Shown here one piece after another: positions 36,772 through 45,209 of a stretch of 57,668 bases of DNA. The stretch is taken from the NCBI RefSeq assembly GCF_950066645.1, contig NZ_CATMFB010000020.1, positions 1 through 57,668 of the forward strand, written 5' to 3'. The notes under the pieces are model-generated. The model worked only from the letters and a program-made list of their open reading frames with translations. It did not search any database and had not been told where the DNA came from. Positions within the stretch are counted from its first letter, which is position 1. Every line of letters starts with the position of its first letter. Both the position numbers and the translations under genes were made by a program. The stretch is from an uncultured Thalassolituus sp. (GTDB lineage: Bacteria > Pseudomonadota > Gammaproteobacteria > Pseudomonadales > Oceanobacteraceae).

Positions 36772-38740
36772 TTACATATCGCAGCCAGCACCAGTACTGT
36801 GATTACAGCCGGTAGCGTCGATAAACACCTGCGTCGAATATTCAGAGTCCGGCAGTTTGTCGACCATCTGCCCTTCTTCTGTCAGGCCTTCCACGTAGTC
36901 GATAAAGCCCTGCGCATATTCGGTAAAAGTGTCCTCATAGTCACCCGCGTTAAAAGGAACGCTGAAGGTGGTGTAACCGTCTTTCCCTGCCGCGATGTAG
37001 TTATTGGTCACCACGCGGTACACGGAGCCCGTGTTGATTGCCGCCCAGCTTCCTGCCACCTGACTGTTGACCTCAACCTGTGAGATACGGCTGCCTTTGG
37101 CCTGGCTGATGTCGACGTTATAACGCAGACCCGCTGCATAAGGGTAGGAACCGCTGGAACCACCGTCATCAAAATGCGCCGCCAGTGCATCTTCCAGTAC
37201 GTCGATGATCTGCTGCCCTGTCATGTCCAGGATAACCAGTGTGTTAGAGAACGGCAGTAAGGTGAAAGCATCGGCAATCGTCACGTCACCTGCAGGCAGA
37301 TCGACACGGACGCCACCGCCATTCTGAATCGCAATATCCGCCGTCGGGCTGACTTTCAGGAAGGCTTTGGCAACGACGTTAGAGATATCCGAACCGCGCT
37401 CATAAGTGGCGGCACTCGGGCAGATACTCGAACGGCTGTCACCAGGAATCCGCGAAAGGCAGAGGTCAGTCGCGTTAGAACCAATGACAGTCTGCTTCAG
37501 CACATCCACATCTTCGTCGTACACAGCGATAATGGCAGTCGTCGTCGCGTCTGGCTGAACAGCAACAATCTCGTCTTCGCTGGTCAGGGCCGTCGTCACG
37601 CGGGTCACGTCTGCCCCTTTAAGAATGCGCTCATCACCCTCGGCGTATTCATACACAAATTCGGTGCTGACAGGCATATAAGGATGACCATCACAGGCCG
37701 TCACTTCACCACTGGCATCGAAAGTGACATCAAGTTTGCCCATCAGGTGTGCGTATTCCCAGGCCTGAACCACACAGACGGTGCTGCCAGCCGCATCTGT
37801 TACTACGGTCGGATAATCTGCAACCGGATTAAAACCGAGATTGGTGAAGGTTTCATCACCCAACAGCGTGTGGGAATCGCCACCTACGATCACATCGACA
37901 CCATCCAATGCGGCGGCCAGCGTCAGGTCATTTGCGTACTGATAGTGGGTCATCAGTACGATTTTATTTACGCCCAACCCTTCCAGCTCATCAATGTATT
38001 GCTGCGCAGTCGTGGTTTCGTCCAGGAACTGAGTGTCGTCATCAGGGCTGGATGAGTTTTTGGTTTTACCCGCGATATCGATACCTATGATGCCGATTTT
38101 CTCGCCAGCGCGCTCAACAATGGTGTAAGGCTGGATATAGCCTTCAGCAATGGCAGAACCTGAACCCGGAACGACGTTGGCAGCCAGGGCTGGTGTTTCA
38201 CACGCCGTAGAGTTCAGCGAGTCGAGGAAGTTAGCAAGGCCACTGTCACCGTCGTCAAATTCGTGGTTGCCCAGCGCAAAAGCATCAAAGCAGATCTGGT
38301 TCATCACATCGGCGTCTGCCCGTCCTTTAAACAGGGAGTAGTAGACAGTACCAGTCACTGCATCACCTGAGTGAAGTTTCAGAACGTTATCCGATTGTGC
38401 GCTGAGAGAATTAAACAGGCTGACCATCATGGGGAAGCCGCCGTAGCTGACTTCCACTTCAGTGATCGCTGCGCCTGCTTCATTCTGAGTCGTCAGATTA
38501 AGCGCTGAGACGTCATACCCCAGGCCTTCTGCTGCAATGTGTGAGTGATGGTCGTTCATATGCAGAACAGACAATGTCATCGGTGACCCTGTCTCTTCCT
38601 GAGCGGGAGCCTGCTGGCCAGTCTCTCCGCGCACCTTGTGGACCCTGGGCCCCTGTGGCACCGTCTTTTCCATCTTCCCCACCACACGCGGTGATACCCG
38701 CAGCCAGAATCGCGATCGTTAACAGTTTCATGCGGTTCAT
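36772..38740 (-). CDS. UshA-like 5'-nucleotidase/metallophosphatase lipoprotein, apparent frameshift near the N-terminus
   Basis: The long frame (38685 to 36772) holds a metallophosphatase domain (VLHMNDHHSH, LHSGDAVTGT, ALGNHEFDDGDSG, ILMTHYQY-like VLMTHYQY, GGDSHT) and a 5_nucleotid_C domain (IAIQNGGGVRVDLPAGDVT, DMTGQQIIDVLE), but no signal peptide. A second frame from ATG 38740 (AGGA before it) gives a lipoprotein signal (LAAGITACGG) and a collagen-like GXY stretch (GKDGATGAQGPQG), and the GXY continues as GETGQQ in the long frame. Switching frame near 38628-38632 restores one protein. The site is GCGCGG; a lost GC pair in a GCGCGC run fits exactly. This may be a mutation, a phase-variable tract or a sequencing error. 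The product would be a surface enzyme releasing phosphate from nucleotides. Confidence 0.82.
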
Positions 38741-38951
38741 ACAGTCATTTCCTGAGGTCACAAAATCATGCGCCTCAGACTAATGAGAGTTATTTGCACT
38801 TATATGACTGATATCTGTCTGCAATGTGACAGGCACCGCGGTCACTGGCAGCTCAACGATTGGATGACCTGAGTCGACAAATGTCTTTTCTTTGACACTC
38901 AGTTCAGTAGAATCAGACACTTCGTTGACACGAGGCTTTCCAGTGACAGGG

Positions 38952-39509
38952 ATGCGCGAACGTAAATTGGCTATCGTTGCCGATTTACACTGGTCTATTG
39001 AGGAAATGCGGGCAAAAGAAACCGGCAAGCGGTTTCTGTTAAACCTCGCCCAGTTTCTGCCGGTATACAGCCCTGCCCTGCGTCAGATTTACAGTGACTA
39101 CGATACTTACTTCACCAAAACAGCGGTGGTCATTCTGCCGGATCAGGCTGATTTTACGACGACCTACTCCCATATCCCTGAAGAGTCGATCAAAGCGACG
39201 GGCATACTGCTTCATCCGACCCCCGACGGTATTGGCGTTAACCTGCGTCTGCGCAACCACCGCTCAGTCACACTGCCGCTTGAAAAAGCATTTAATATCA
39301 TCCGCACACAATTGCGTGGGCCTTTTTTACCCATTATTAAACGCGGAGATTTACGAGATTTTGATCAGCTGACACCCTGTCTGCACCTGAATGCTCTGGT
39401 GCCCGCAGCGGCGGATTCGCTGTCACGATTTGAACGTATGGATATTATGCGCGCATTAGAAGAACGCACGCAGGAACTACAACTATCCGCGCACCTGCTG
39501 GGCGTATAA
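38952..39509 (+). CDS. Hypothetical protein
   Basis: About 185 residues from ATG 38952 (MRERKLAIVADLHW); a TTG at 38892 would add 20 residues and neither has a convincing ribosome site (AGGG touches the ATG). It is a soluble basic protein with alternating charged helices and strands (VYSPALRQIYSDYDTYFTKTAVVIL; GIGVNLRLRNHRSVTLPLEKAF) and no motif I recognise. It is the only plus-strand gene between two minus-strand units and converges one base from the regulator gene at 39511. Function unknown. Confidence 0.62.
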   Translation: MRERKLAIVADLHWSIEEMRAKETGKRFLLNLAQFLPVYSPALRQIYSDYDTYFTKTAVVILPDQADFTTTYSHIPEESIKATGILLHPTPDGIGVNLRLRNHRSVTLPLEKAFNIIRTQLRGPFLPIIKRGDLRDFDQLTPCLHLNALVPAAADSLSRFERMDIMRALEERTQELQLSAHLLGV

Positions 39510-39510
39510 T

Positions 39511-40101
39511 TCAGAACAGACCCAGCTTTTTCAGTTTCACGACCGCTTCAGAGCGATTCCTGACCCCAAGCTTACTGAACAGATTAGAAATATAATTTCT
39601 GACGGTACCCGGTGAAAGATTCTGCGCCGAAGCAATTTCTTTATTGGTTTTTCCTTCAACGAGTGCTTTCGCAATTTCATCTTCGCGCGGTGTTATCGCC
39701 CCGAGCGTATCTTTGCCTTTTTCTGCAAGCAGTGAACCGCCATTGGCGACTTTCAGTACGGATGCAACCAGCTCTTCGAGCCCGACATTTTTATGCAGCA
39801 GGCCCCGCGCTCCGTGCTCGGCGCTTTGCTGTCGCAGATAAGCGTCATCAAAGGTGGTCAGAAACAGTACGGGTATATCCGCAATGTTGCGTATCTGCTT
39901 GAGAGTATCCAGACCTTTGATCCCCGGCATATGCATATCAAGAAGAATGACGTCTGCACGCTCACCGGAATTCAACCAGTCGATACAGGCTTCACCGCTG
40001 TCCAGTGCAGCAACCACCTCAAGCTCCGGAGACACGCTTAATAAGGCCGCCACACCTTGCAGAACAATATTCTGATCATCGACCAGCAACACCCGCTTCA
40101 T
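39511..40101 (-). CDS. NarL/LuxR-family response regulator
   Basis: The 196-residue protein has a receiver domain (VLLVDDQNIVLQG; phosphorylatable Asp in VILLDMHMPGIKGL near residue 56) and a C-terminal LuxR HTH (ITPREDEIAKALVEGKTNK, SPGTVRNYISNLFSKLG). Its ATG overlaps the kinase stop (ATGA), so it is co-translated with the NarX-like kinase. Targets unknown; the neighbouring orphan genes are candidates. Confidence 0.95.
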   Translation of the reverse strand: MKRVLLVDDQNIVLQGVAALLSVSPELEVVAALDSGEACIDWLNSGERADVILLDMHMPGIKGLDTLKQIRNIADIPVLFLTTFDDAYLRQQSAEHGARGLLHKNVGLEELVASVLKVANGGSLLAEKGKDTLGAITPREDEIAKALVEGKTNKEIASAQNLSPGTVRNYISNLFSKLGVRNRSEAVVKLKKLGLF

Positions 40102-41288
40102 ATTAACGCCTCCCTTGGCAGATTCAGAGAGACCAGAAACCCTCCGTTTTCAGCGGCTCCGGTTTCAGCAGAACCCCCTAACATACGCATCCTTCCATCC
40201 ATGCCGGTGAGACCGCTTCCAGCTCTTCGCATCACAGGTACTGTGCCATCGTCGCGGATGGTGACATGTAATTGATTGTCGTCGTAAAAAATATCAACCC
40301 AGGCGTGACGGGCATTACTGTGCTTCAGAATATTGGTGATTCCTTCCTGTATGCAGCAGAGCAGATTGTCTCCTACAACGTCATCAGTAATATTCAGCTC
40401 ACAATTGCAGTTCAGACTCACGTCTAACCCGGGAACCCGATCCAGCATCTGCATCAGCTGATCATAAAAATGTCGGTTGGTCTGGCGACGTAATTCGCCA
40501 ACCACATCCCCGAGCGTGGCGAACAGGCGCTGGCAGGCTTCTTTGGTCTGCTCCAGTGTCGCACGCTCTTTATGAGTTTTGAGTTCCGGAATTCTGTGCT
40601 CAAGGATCTGCAGATTCATATTCATGGCGGCAAGCTCGTGCCCCATTTTATCGTGCAGATCCTGACGGATTTTGCGCCGCTCTTCCTGCCTGCTGGCGTC
40701 GGCCAGACGCGCCTGAGCCAACTCTAAGCGCGCATTCGCAAGTTTCAGCTTGTCTGCTTCAAGCAGTTCACGGAGGACACCCATACCAAGGCCCCAGAGC
40801 ACCAGTTTCTGGTTTGCGATAAAAACAGCGAGATAGAAGCCCGTTTCGCCCCCGGCCTGAATGCCATACAACACCGCTGGCGTAAGTAGCACCACAATAC
40901 TGACCGGCAATGAAAAACGGATGGTGTGAATAGAATGAATTACGAGCATGAAGGACAACAGGAAGAGATCGAGCGTACCAGGCTGCCAAATTCTCTGTAT
41001 CCACAGGACAGCACCATACGACCCCAACAGACTTACCCAACTGAGAATATCGGCGTTGTTGGTAAACCATTTCATGTTGTCGCGCAGCATAGTGCGCAGC
41101 TGACCGGCTGTGTTCACCAGCATCAGAAAACCGTTAAGCAGGCCTAAGCCTGTGATCAGGTAATCATCTGTGTGCCAGTCATCACCGGCCTGCATGATGA
41201 TGCGGCTGAATGCGATTAACCAGGCGCTCATTCCCAGCGTTCCCAGCAGTGCGACTCGCGTAGGCAGGCTGAATCTTTCAATAAACAT
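40098..41288 (-). CDS. NarX/DesK-type sensor histidine kinase
   Basis: About 396 residues from ATG 41288 (MFIERFSLPTRV), which stands eight bases after AAGGA; ATG 41294 and the open frame to 41399 are less likely. Several membrane helices (about 10-190) precede a HisKA_3 domain with the phosphorylation His in RQDLHDKMGHEL and a HATPase domain (IQEGITNILKHSNAR, GSGLTGMDGRM). This kinase type pairs with NarL-like regulators; its partner follows at once. No periplasmic sensing domain of note is visible, so it likely senses within the membrane. Confidence 0.92.
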   Translation of the reverse strand: MFIERFSLPTRVALLGTLGMSAWLIAFSRIIMQAGDDWHTDDYLITGLGLLNGFLMLVNTAGQLRTMLRDNMKWFTNNADILSWVSLLGSYGAVLWIQRIWQPGTLDLFLLSFMLVIHSIHTIRFSLPVSIVVLLTPAVLYGIQAGGETGFYLAVFIANQKLVLWGLGMGVLRELLEADKLKLANARLELAQARLADASRQEERRKIRQDLHDKMGHELAAMNMNLQILEHRIPELKTHKERATLEQTKEACQRLFATLGDVVGELRRQTNRHFYDQLMQMLDRVPGLDVSLNCNCELNITDDVVGDNLLCCIQEGITNILKHSNARHAWVDIFYDDNQLHVTIRDDGTVPVMRRAGSGLTGMDGRMRMLGGSAETGAAENGGFLVSLNLPREALI

Positions 41289-41389
41289 CGCCATCGTCCT
41301 TGTTGTTATTCTAAGCGGACAGAAACAACATACCACCGGGGCACTTATCAGGCCAAGCCTATTGTCTGCGGATGGGTCATCATCCGGAC

Positions 41390-41432
41390 TTGCCGCCATG
41401 TAGCAATCTGCTACAATCTGATCAGATTGTAG
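41390..41432 (+). promoter_or_regulatory. Promoter and perfect 22-bp palindromic operator of the toxin-antitoxin pair
   Basis: A sigma70-like promoter (TTGCCG at 41390-41395, 16-bp gap, TACAAT at 41412-41417) overlaps a perfect 22-bp palindrome at 41411-41432 (CTACAATCTGA and its exact complement). A half copy (TAGCAATCTG) sits directly upstream. Antitoxins of the ribbon-helix-helix type bind such palindromes to repress their own operon; the overlap with the -10 fits repression. Confidence 0.72.
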
Positions 41433-41450
41433 TCAGAATGTGAGGTTTCT

Positions 41451-41855
41451 ATGCCCAAAGCACACTCTCCCGTACGTCTGGACGCCCAATTGATGGAGTC
41501 TGCACGCCTGGCCGGCGATGTTCTGAAGCGCAGCGCGGCTGAACAGGTGGAGTTCTGGGCCCATATCGGGCGCCTGATTGCACCACGTCTTTCCCCCAAA
41601 GAGCTGCTGGAACTTCAGGCAGGTCTGCTGACCATCCGCTTTGAAGAAGTCCAGCCTGCAGAAATCAACAGTGACAGTCTGTTCGATGAACTCGACACCC
41701 GCCGGGCAACAGGCTCTCTCAGCCAGAGTATCGCCGCAGGCAAAATCCGCTATCAGGCATCACGCACTCATCCGGGACACCTGGAACAGGTTCAGCCCGA
41801 TGGCACCATCATCACCGGCAAATTCAGCGGGGGCGAGTTTAAAGCAATCACATGA
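41451..41855 (+). CDS. ParD-like antitoxin
   Basis: The 134-residue protein opens with a ribbon-helix-helix-like segment (PVRLDAQLMESARLAGDVLKRS) and AEQVEFWAHIGRLI, typical of the ParD-like antitoxin family (PF11903 as I recall). The C-terminal part is Gly- and Gln-containing and likely binds and blocks the toxin. ATG 41451 has GAGG seven bases before it and lies 18 bp after the palindromic operator. Its last codons overlap the kinase toxin ATG (ATGA), so the pair is translationally coupled, antitoxin first. Confidence 0.82.
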   Translation: MPKAHSPVRLDAQLMESARLAGDVLKRSAAEQVEFWAHIGRLIAPRLSPKELLELQAGLLTIRFEEVQPAEINSDSLFDELDTRRATGSLSQSIAAGKIRYQASRTHPGHLEQVQPDGTIITGKFSGGEFKAIT

Positions 41856-42430
41856 AACAGTTATGGATGCTGACCGGCGGCAATGGAAGTGGTAAGAGCA
41901 CTTTTTATGAACAGATGCTCAGACCAAAAGGAATGCCCTTTATCAATGCCGACATTATCGCGCGGGAGGTATTTCCCGAAGACCCCGAGAGTAACAGTCG
42001 CAAAGCTTCAATGATCGCTGCGATATTGCGCAATGAGCGACTGCGGGAAGGACAGAGTTTCTGCTTCGAAACCGTCTTCTCACACCCCGAAAAAATCGAC
42101 TTTATCGCTGAGGCCCGGGCACTGGGGTATTACGTGATTCTGATGTTTGTTCACCTGGAGCTGCCCGAACTGAATGAAGCCAGGGTGTCGCAGCGCGTCA
42201 GTGACGGCGGCCACTCAGTCCCACGCGAAAAGATTTATACCCGCATTCCGCGCACCGTGCAGAACGTTATTAAAGCCCTGCCCCTGTGTAATGAAGTGCA
42301 CGTTCTGGATAACAGTGAACTGGATGATCCCTTCCGGCGGGTTCTGGTATTTAAGGACGGGGAAGCGCGGCAGCTTACCGAGACGTTACCCGCGTGGGCG
42401 ACTGAGTTTCTCGGACAGACCGGGCACTGA
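41852..42430 (+). CDS. Zeta-toxin-like P-loop kinase
   Basis: The 192-residue protein has a Walker A GGNGSGKST near its start, NADIIAREV and FCFETVFSHPEK (the substrate-holding Asp/Glu and phosphoacceptor-site region of zeta toxins), SQRVSDGGHSVPREKIYTR (the Arg-rich lid) and VHVLDNSELD. Zeta toxins phosphorylate UDP-N-acetylglucosamine and block cell-wall synthesis; related small kinases may have other targets. The partner antitoxin here is ParD-like rather than an epsilon protein, a combination seen in chromosomal pairs. It ends just before a bidirectional terminator and tRNA-Val. Confidence 0.82.
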   Translation: MKQLWMLTGGNGSGKSTFYEQMLRPKGMPFINADIIAREVFPEDPESNSRKASMIAAILRNERLREGQSFCFETVFSHPEKIDFIAEARALGYYVILMFVHLELPELNEARVSQRVSDGGHSVPREKIYTRIPRTVQNVIKALPLCNEVHVLDNSELDDPFRRVLVFKDGEARQLTETLPAWATEFLGQTGH

Positions 42431-42432
42431 GG

Positions 42433-42473
42433 CAATAAAAAAGCCGCTGCATCTCTGCAGCGGCTTTTTAATG
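42433..42473. terminator. Bidirectional intrinsic terminator
   Basis: A 10-bp stem (AAGCCGCTGC / GCAGCGGCTT around ATCT) with A-run and T-run flanks ends the toxin operon on the plus strand and the tRNA-Val transcript on the minus strand. Confidence 0.92.
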
Positions 42474-42475
42474 TT

Positions 42476-42552
<77 letters not shown>

Positions 42553-42666
42553 GAAGTGCTGCGTATATTACTCATGGGCCTGCATGGGTGCAAGCACTTT
42601 GTTACAGAAACCTTATAGGAATCAGCAGCATAGATGCCCTTTCTCTCCCGGGCAGCAGGTGCCCGC

Positions 42667-45201
42667 TCAGACGCCCAGTATCACCTGCGGCTTGTCGCCT
42701 TTTTTCGGTGAGCAGAGAGTAATCCGGCCCGAAAGCGTGCGATCGTCGCGGTCTTTCACCCCGGCCAGATACGCTTTCACCTCGGCGGCACGCTTATACA
42801 CTTCCGTGCTCCATTGGTCGCCCCAGGCTTCGGTTTCCTGTGGGCCGGCAACCGGGCAGACCTGCAATTCAAGTTCGGTCTTGCTGCTCATCATTCTGGC
42901 GACGGTGTCCAGATATTCCTTATGTTTATCCGTCAGCCCGGTGACCTGAGGATCAAAGTTCAGGTCATTGAGGCGGATAGCAAACAACTGGTCGCTGGCG
43001 AACGATGCGATGCTGATGAACTGGCCATAAGGTACCAGCGACTGGCGCAGGTAATACAGTGTCGCTGTTTTCAACGCTTTGCGGCTGAGCTGATCAATGA
43101 CATCGTTGATACCGACATCCGGATCGCTGATGTCACCCGACAGAGGCACTTCGATACGGATGTTGTTGTTATCATCCTTCAGTACCGAGAGTGCGGTCTC
43201 TACCGGCATACTGATCTGCTTGCTAAGCCGGTTGATCGTGGCTTCGTCTGCAGGTTCAAACTTGCTGTTCTGCAGGCGGATCACCAGTTTGCCGCCAAGC
43301 TGTCCGTCGGTAATGCTGATATCGGAATCGACGCCCAGCATACCTTTACGCACACGATAGCCCATCGCCTGTTCAACGTAGGGATTGAAATCCACCAGGT
43401 TCAGCTGTTCTACGGTCAGGGTCATACTGCCTTCCGGGTAGTCTCCCTTCTGGCCCATGGTGCCACTCACGCGGATGCGGTTATAAGCATCCAGTGCCAT
43501 CACCATGTTCATCTCAACGCCCTTGTCCAGTTCGGCGGTACTGACGGGGCCGGTGTTCAGTTCGAGAATGCGGGCATCCGTGCGCACCACAGGAGAGGTT
43601 GTTTCGTCAGTCCAGTGCACGACGCTGTTGACCTCACCTTCCATCAGCTCGACACCGGCAATTTCAACCAGAAACGCCGGGGCGCTCTCTTCAGGCGCGG
43701 TGACATCCTGACCGTCCGCGACTTCGTCACCTGTCACCGCCGACGCTGAAACACCATCTTCAGCAGCGACCACAGGCACACCTTTTATGTTGCCATCCTG
43801 CTGACGGGTCACATTTGCTACCAGCCCATACAACCTGTGCAGGCCAGAGCTGAAGCTCTGCGGCGTTGCATGAATATCTGTCACTTCGTAATGAGCCAGC
43901 GACGCGAGCGGGACTTCTCCCTCCACCGGCAACACTTCCAGTCGATCGAGAGTCAGTGCCGCAACGTTCTGCTCACCCTCATTTGCCTGGATGCCACTCA
44001 CGGCAAACGCACTCAGCGTCAGTCGTCCGGCCTGAGGATGAACAGCACGCAACTCCTTCAGATCGGCCGTACCGATGTCGGCCTCGGGCCGGACAGACAG
44101 GTCTGAAACGCGGATATCTCTGGCATTAAACTCAGCCAGACCAAGCGATGGGAATCCGGCCAGGGCGCCCGAGAACCCCTGTAAACCGATATCTCCGATA
44201 CTCACGCTGTCGGTTGCCGACTGCCAACGCAGCGAGGTCAGCAACAGCTGATCAAGCTGAGCCTGCTCTTCTGCGGGTAACTGGGCGCGGATATTCTGCA
44301 GGGCCAGAGACGCAAACCCTGCAGTCATGCCATCGTCTGCCATCGCAAAGCGGGCCTGTTGTAACGTCAGGGCTCCGAGCTGAACTTCATCTGTGCCCGG
44401 TACTTTAATCCTGAGTTCTGACAGAGAGATATCACCCGAAACCGCCGGATGTGTCAGCAGAGTTGCAGCTTCGCCTGTCAGGGTCAGGGTCACGGGCTGA
44501 TTAAGGATGATGCGGTCATCCCCCGCATCAACACTTAACTCACGCAGCGTCACATCCAGAGACAGCGGCGTCGCTTTATCGGAGGCGCTGTCAAACAGCC
44601 CGGTGCCAAACTCGGTTAACTCCACCGATAACGACAAGCCCTGCTGCTGCCAGTGAACGAGGTTGTCTTCCAGATCAATATCATCCACGCGCAGACTCCA
44701 GCCTGCTGGCAGTGCTGTGCCCGCCTCGCTGTCGGGCGTTTGCTGTGCAGGTTCAGGCGCCTCATTTTCGGGTAACGAAACACCGGCAAGCGTCAGGCCA
44801 TCATCAGACTGAACTCCGCGGAACCGCAAACCACGGATGCCCACCGACTGAACGTGAATGGTTTTATCGAACAACGCAGAAAGGTTGACGTTAACGCCAA
44901 CAAAGTCTGCGCCGACGCTGGCGCGCCCTTCAGCGGAGGGATACGAAGCTTCTACGTCCCGAAGCTGAATTTCACCCGTGAACGGAGACAGGGTCCAGCC
45001 GTTAATCAACAGCGCGTAGCCTTCGCCCTGCTCTGAATACCACTGCTCGGCATAACGTAGCGAAAAGAACGGCAGCAGAAGAAACATCAGGATATAAATG
45101 CCCAGGAGGCCAGCCGCCAGATAAGACAACCAACGCAGCCCTGAATGACGAGGAGCTGACGTGTTTTTTCGGGTAGTTACTGCAGATTTGCGGGGTGCCA
45201 T
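42667..45201 (-). CDS. DUF748 / AsmA-like envelope protein
   Basis: The 844-residue protein has one N-terminal membrane anchor after a basic stretch (LSYLAAGLLGIYILMFLLLPFF) followed by a long beta-rich periplasmic body with repeated DUF748 units (INGWTLSPFTGEIQLRDVEA; GMLGVDSDISITDGQLGGKLVI; IEVPLSGDISDPDVGINDVI). It is related to AsmA/TamB-type bridge proteins that help move lipids or maintain the envelope. The gene stops at 42667 and begins 9 bp after recD ends, so it may share the recCBD transcript. Specific role unknown. Confidence 0.88.
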   Translation of the reverse strand: MAPRKSAVTTRKNTSAPRHSGLRWLSYLAAGLLGIYILMFLLLPFFSLRYAEQWYSEQGEGYALLINGWTLSPFTGEIQLRDVEASYPSAEGRASVGADFVGVNVNLSALFDKTIHVQSVGIRGLRFRGVQSDDGLTLAGVSLPENEAPEPAQQTPDSEAGTALPAGWSLRVDDIDLEDNLVHWQQQGLSLSVELTEFGTGLFDSASDKATPLSLDVTLRELSVDAGDDRIILNQPVTLTLTGEAATLLTHPAVSGDISLSELRIKVPGTDEVQLGALTLQQARFAMADDGMTAGFASLALQNIRAQLPAEEQAQLDQLLLTSLRWQSATDSVSIGDIGLQGFSGALAGFPSLGLAEFNARDIRVSDLSVRPEADIGTADLKELRAVHPQAGRLTLSAFAVSGIQANEGEQNVAALTLDRLEVLPVEGEVPLASLAHYEVTDIHATPQSFSSGLHRLYGLVANVTRQQDGNIKGVPVVAAEDGVSASAVTGDEVADGQDVTAPEESAPAFLVEIAGVELMEGEVNSVVHWTDETTSPVVRTDARILELNTGPVSTAELDKGVEMNMVMALDAYNRIRVSGTMGQKGDYPEGSMTLTVEQLNLVDFNPYVEQAMGYRVRKGMLGVDSDISITDGQLGGKLVIRLQNSKFEPADEATINRLSKQISMPVETALSVLKDDNNNIRIEVPLSGDISDPDVGINDVIDQLSRKALKTATLYYLRQSLVPYGQFISIASFASDQLFAIRLNDLNFDPQVTGLTDKHKEYLDTVARMMSSKTELELQVCPVAGPQETEAWGDQWSTEVYKRAAEVKAYLAGVKDRDDRTLSGRITLCSPKKGDKPQVILGV

Positions 45202-45209
45202 AAAGTCTC

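Noticed and set aside
36772-38685. Cytosolic 5'-nucleotidase starting at GTG 38685
   Set aside because: That start lacks a ribosome site, and an excellent lipoprotein signal with matching GXY repeats lies in the neighbouring frame just upstream.
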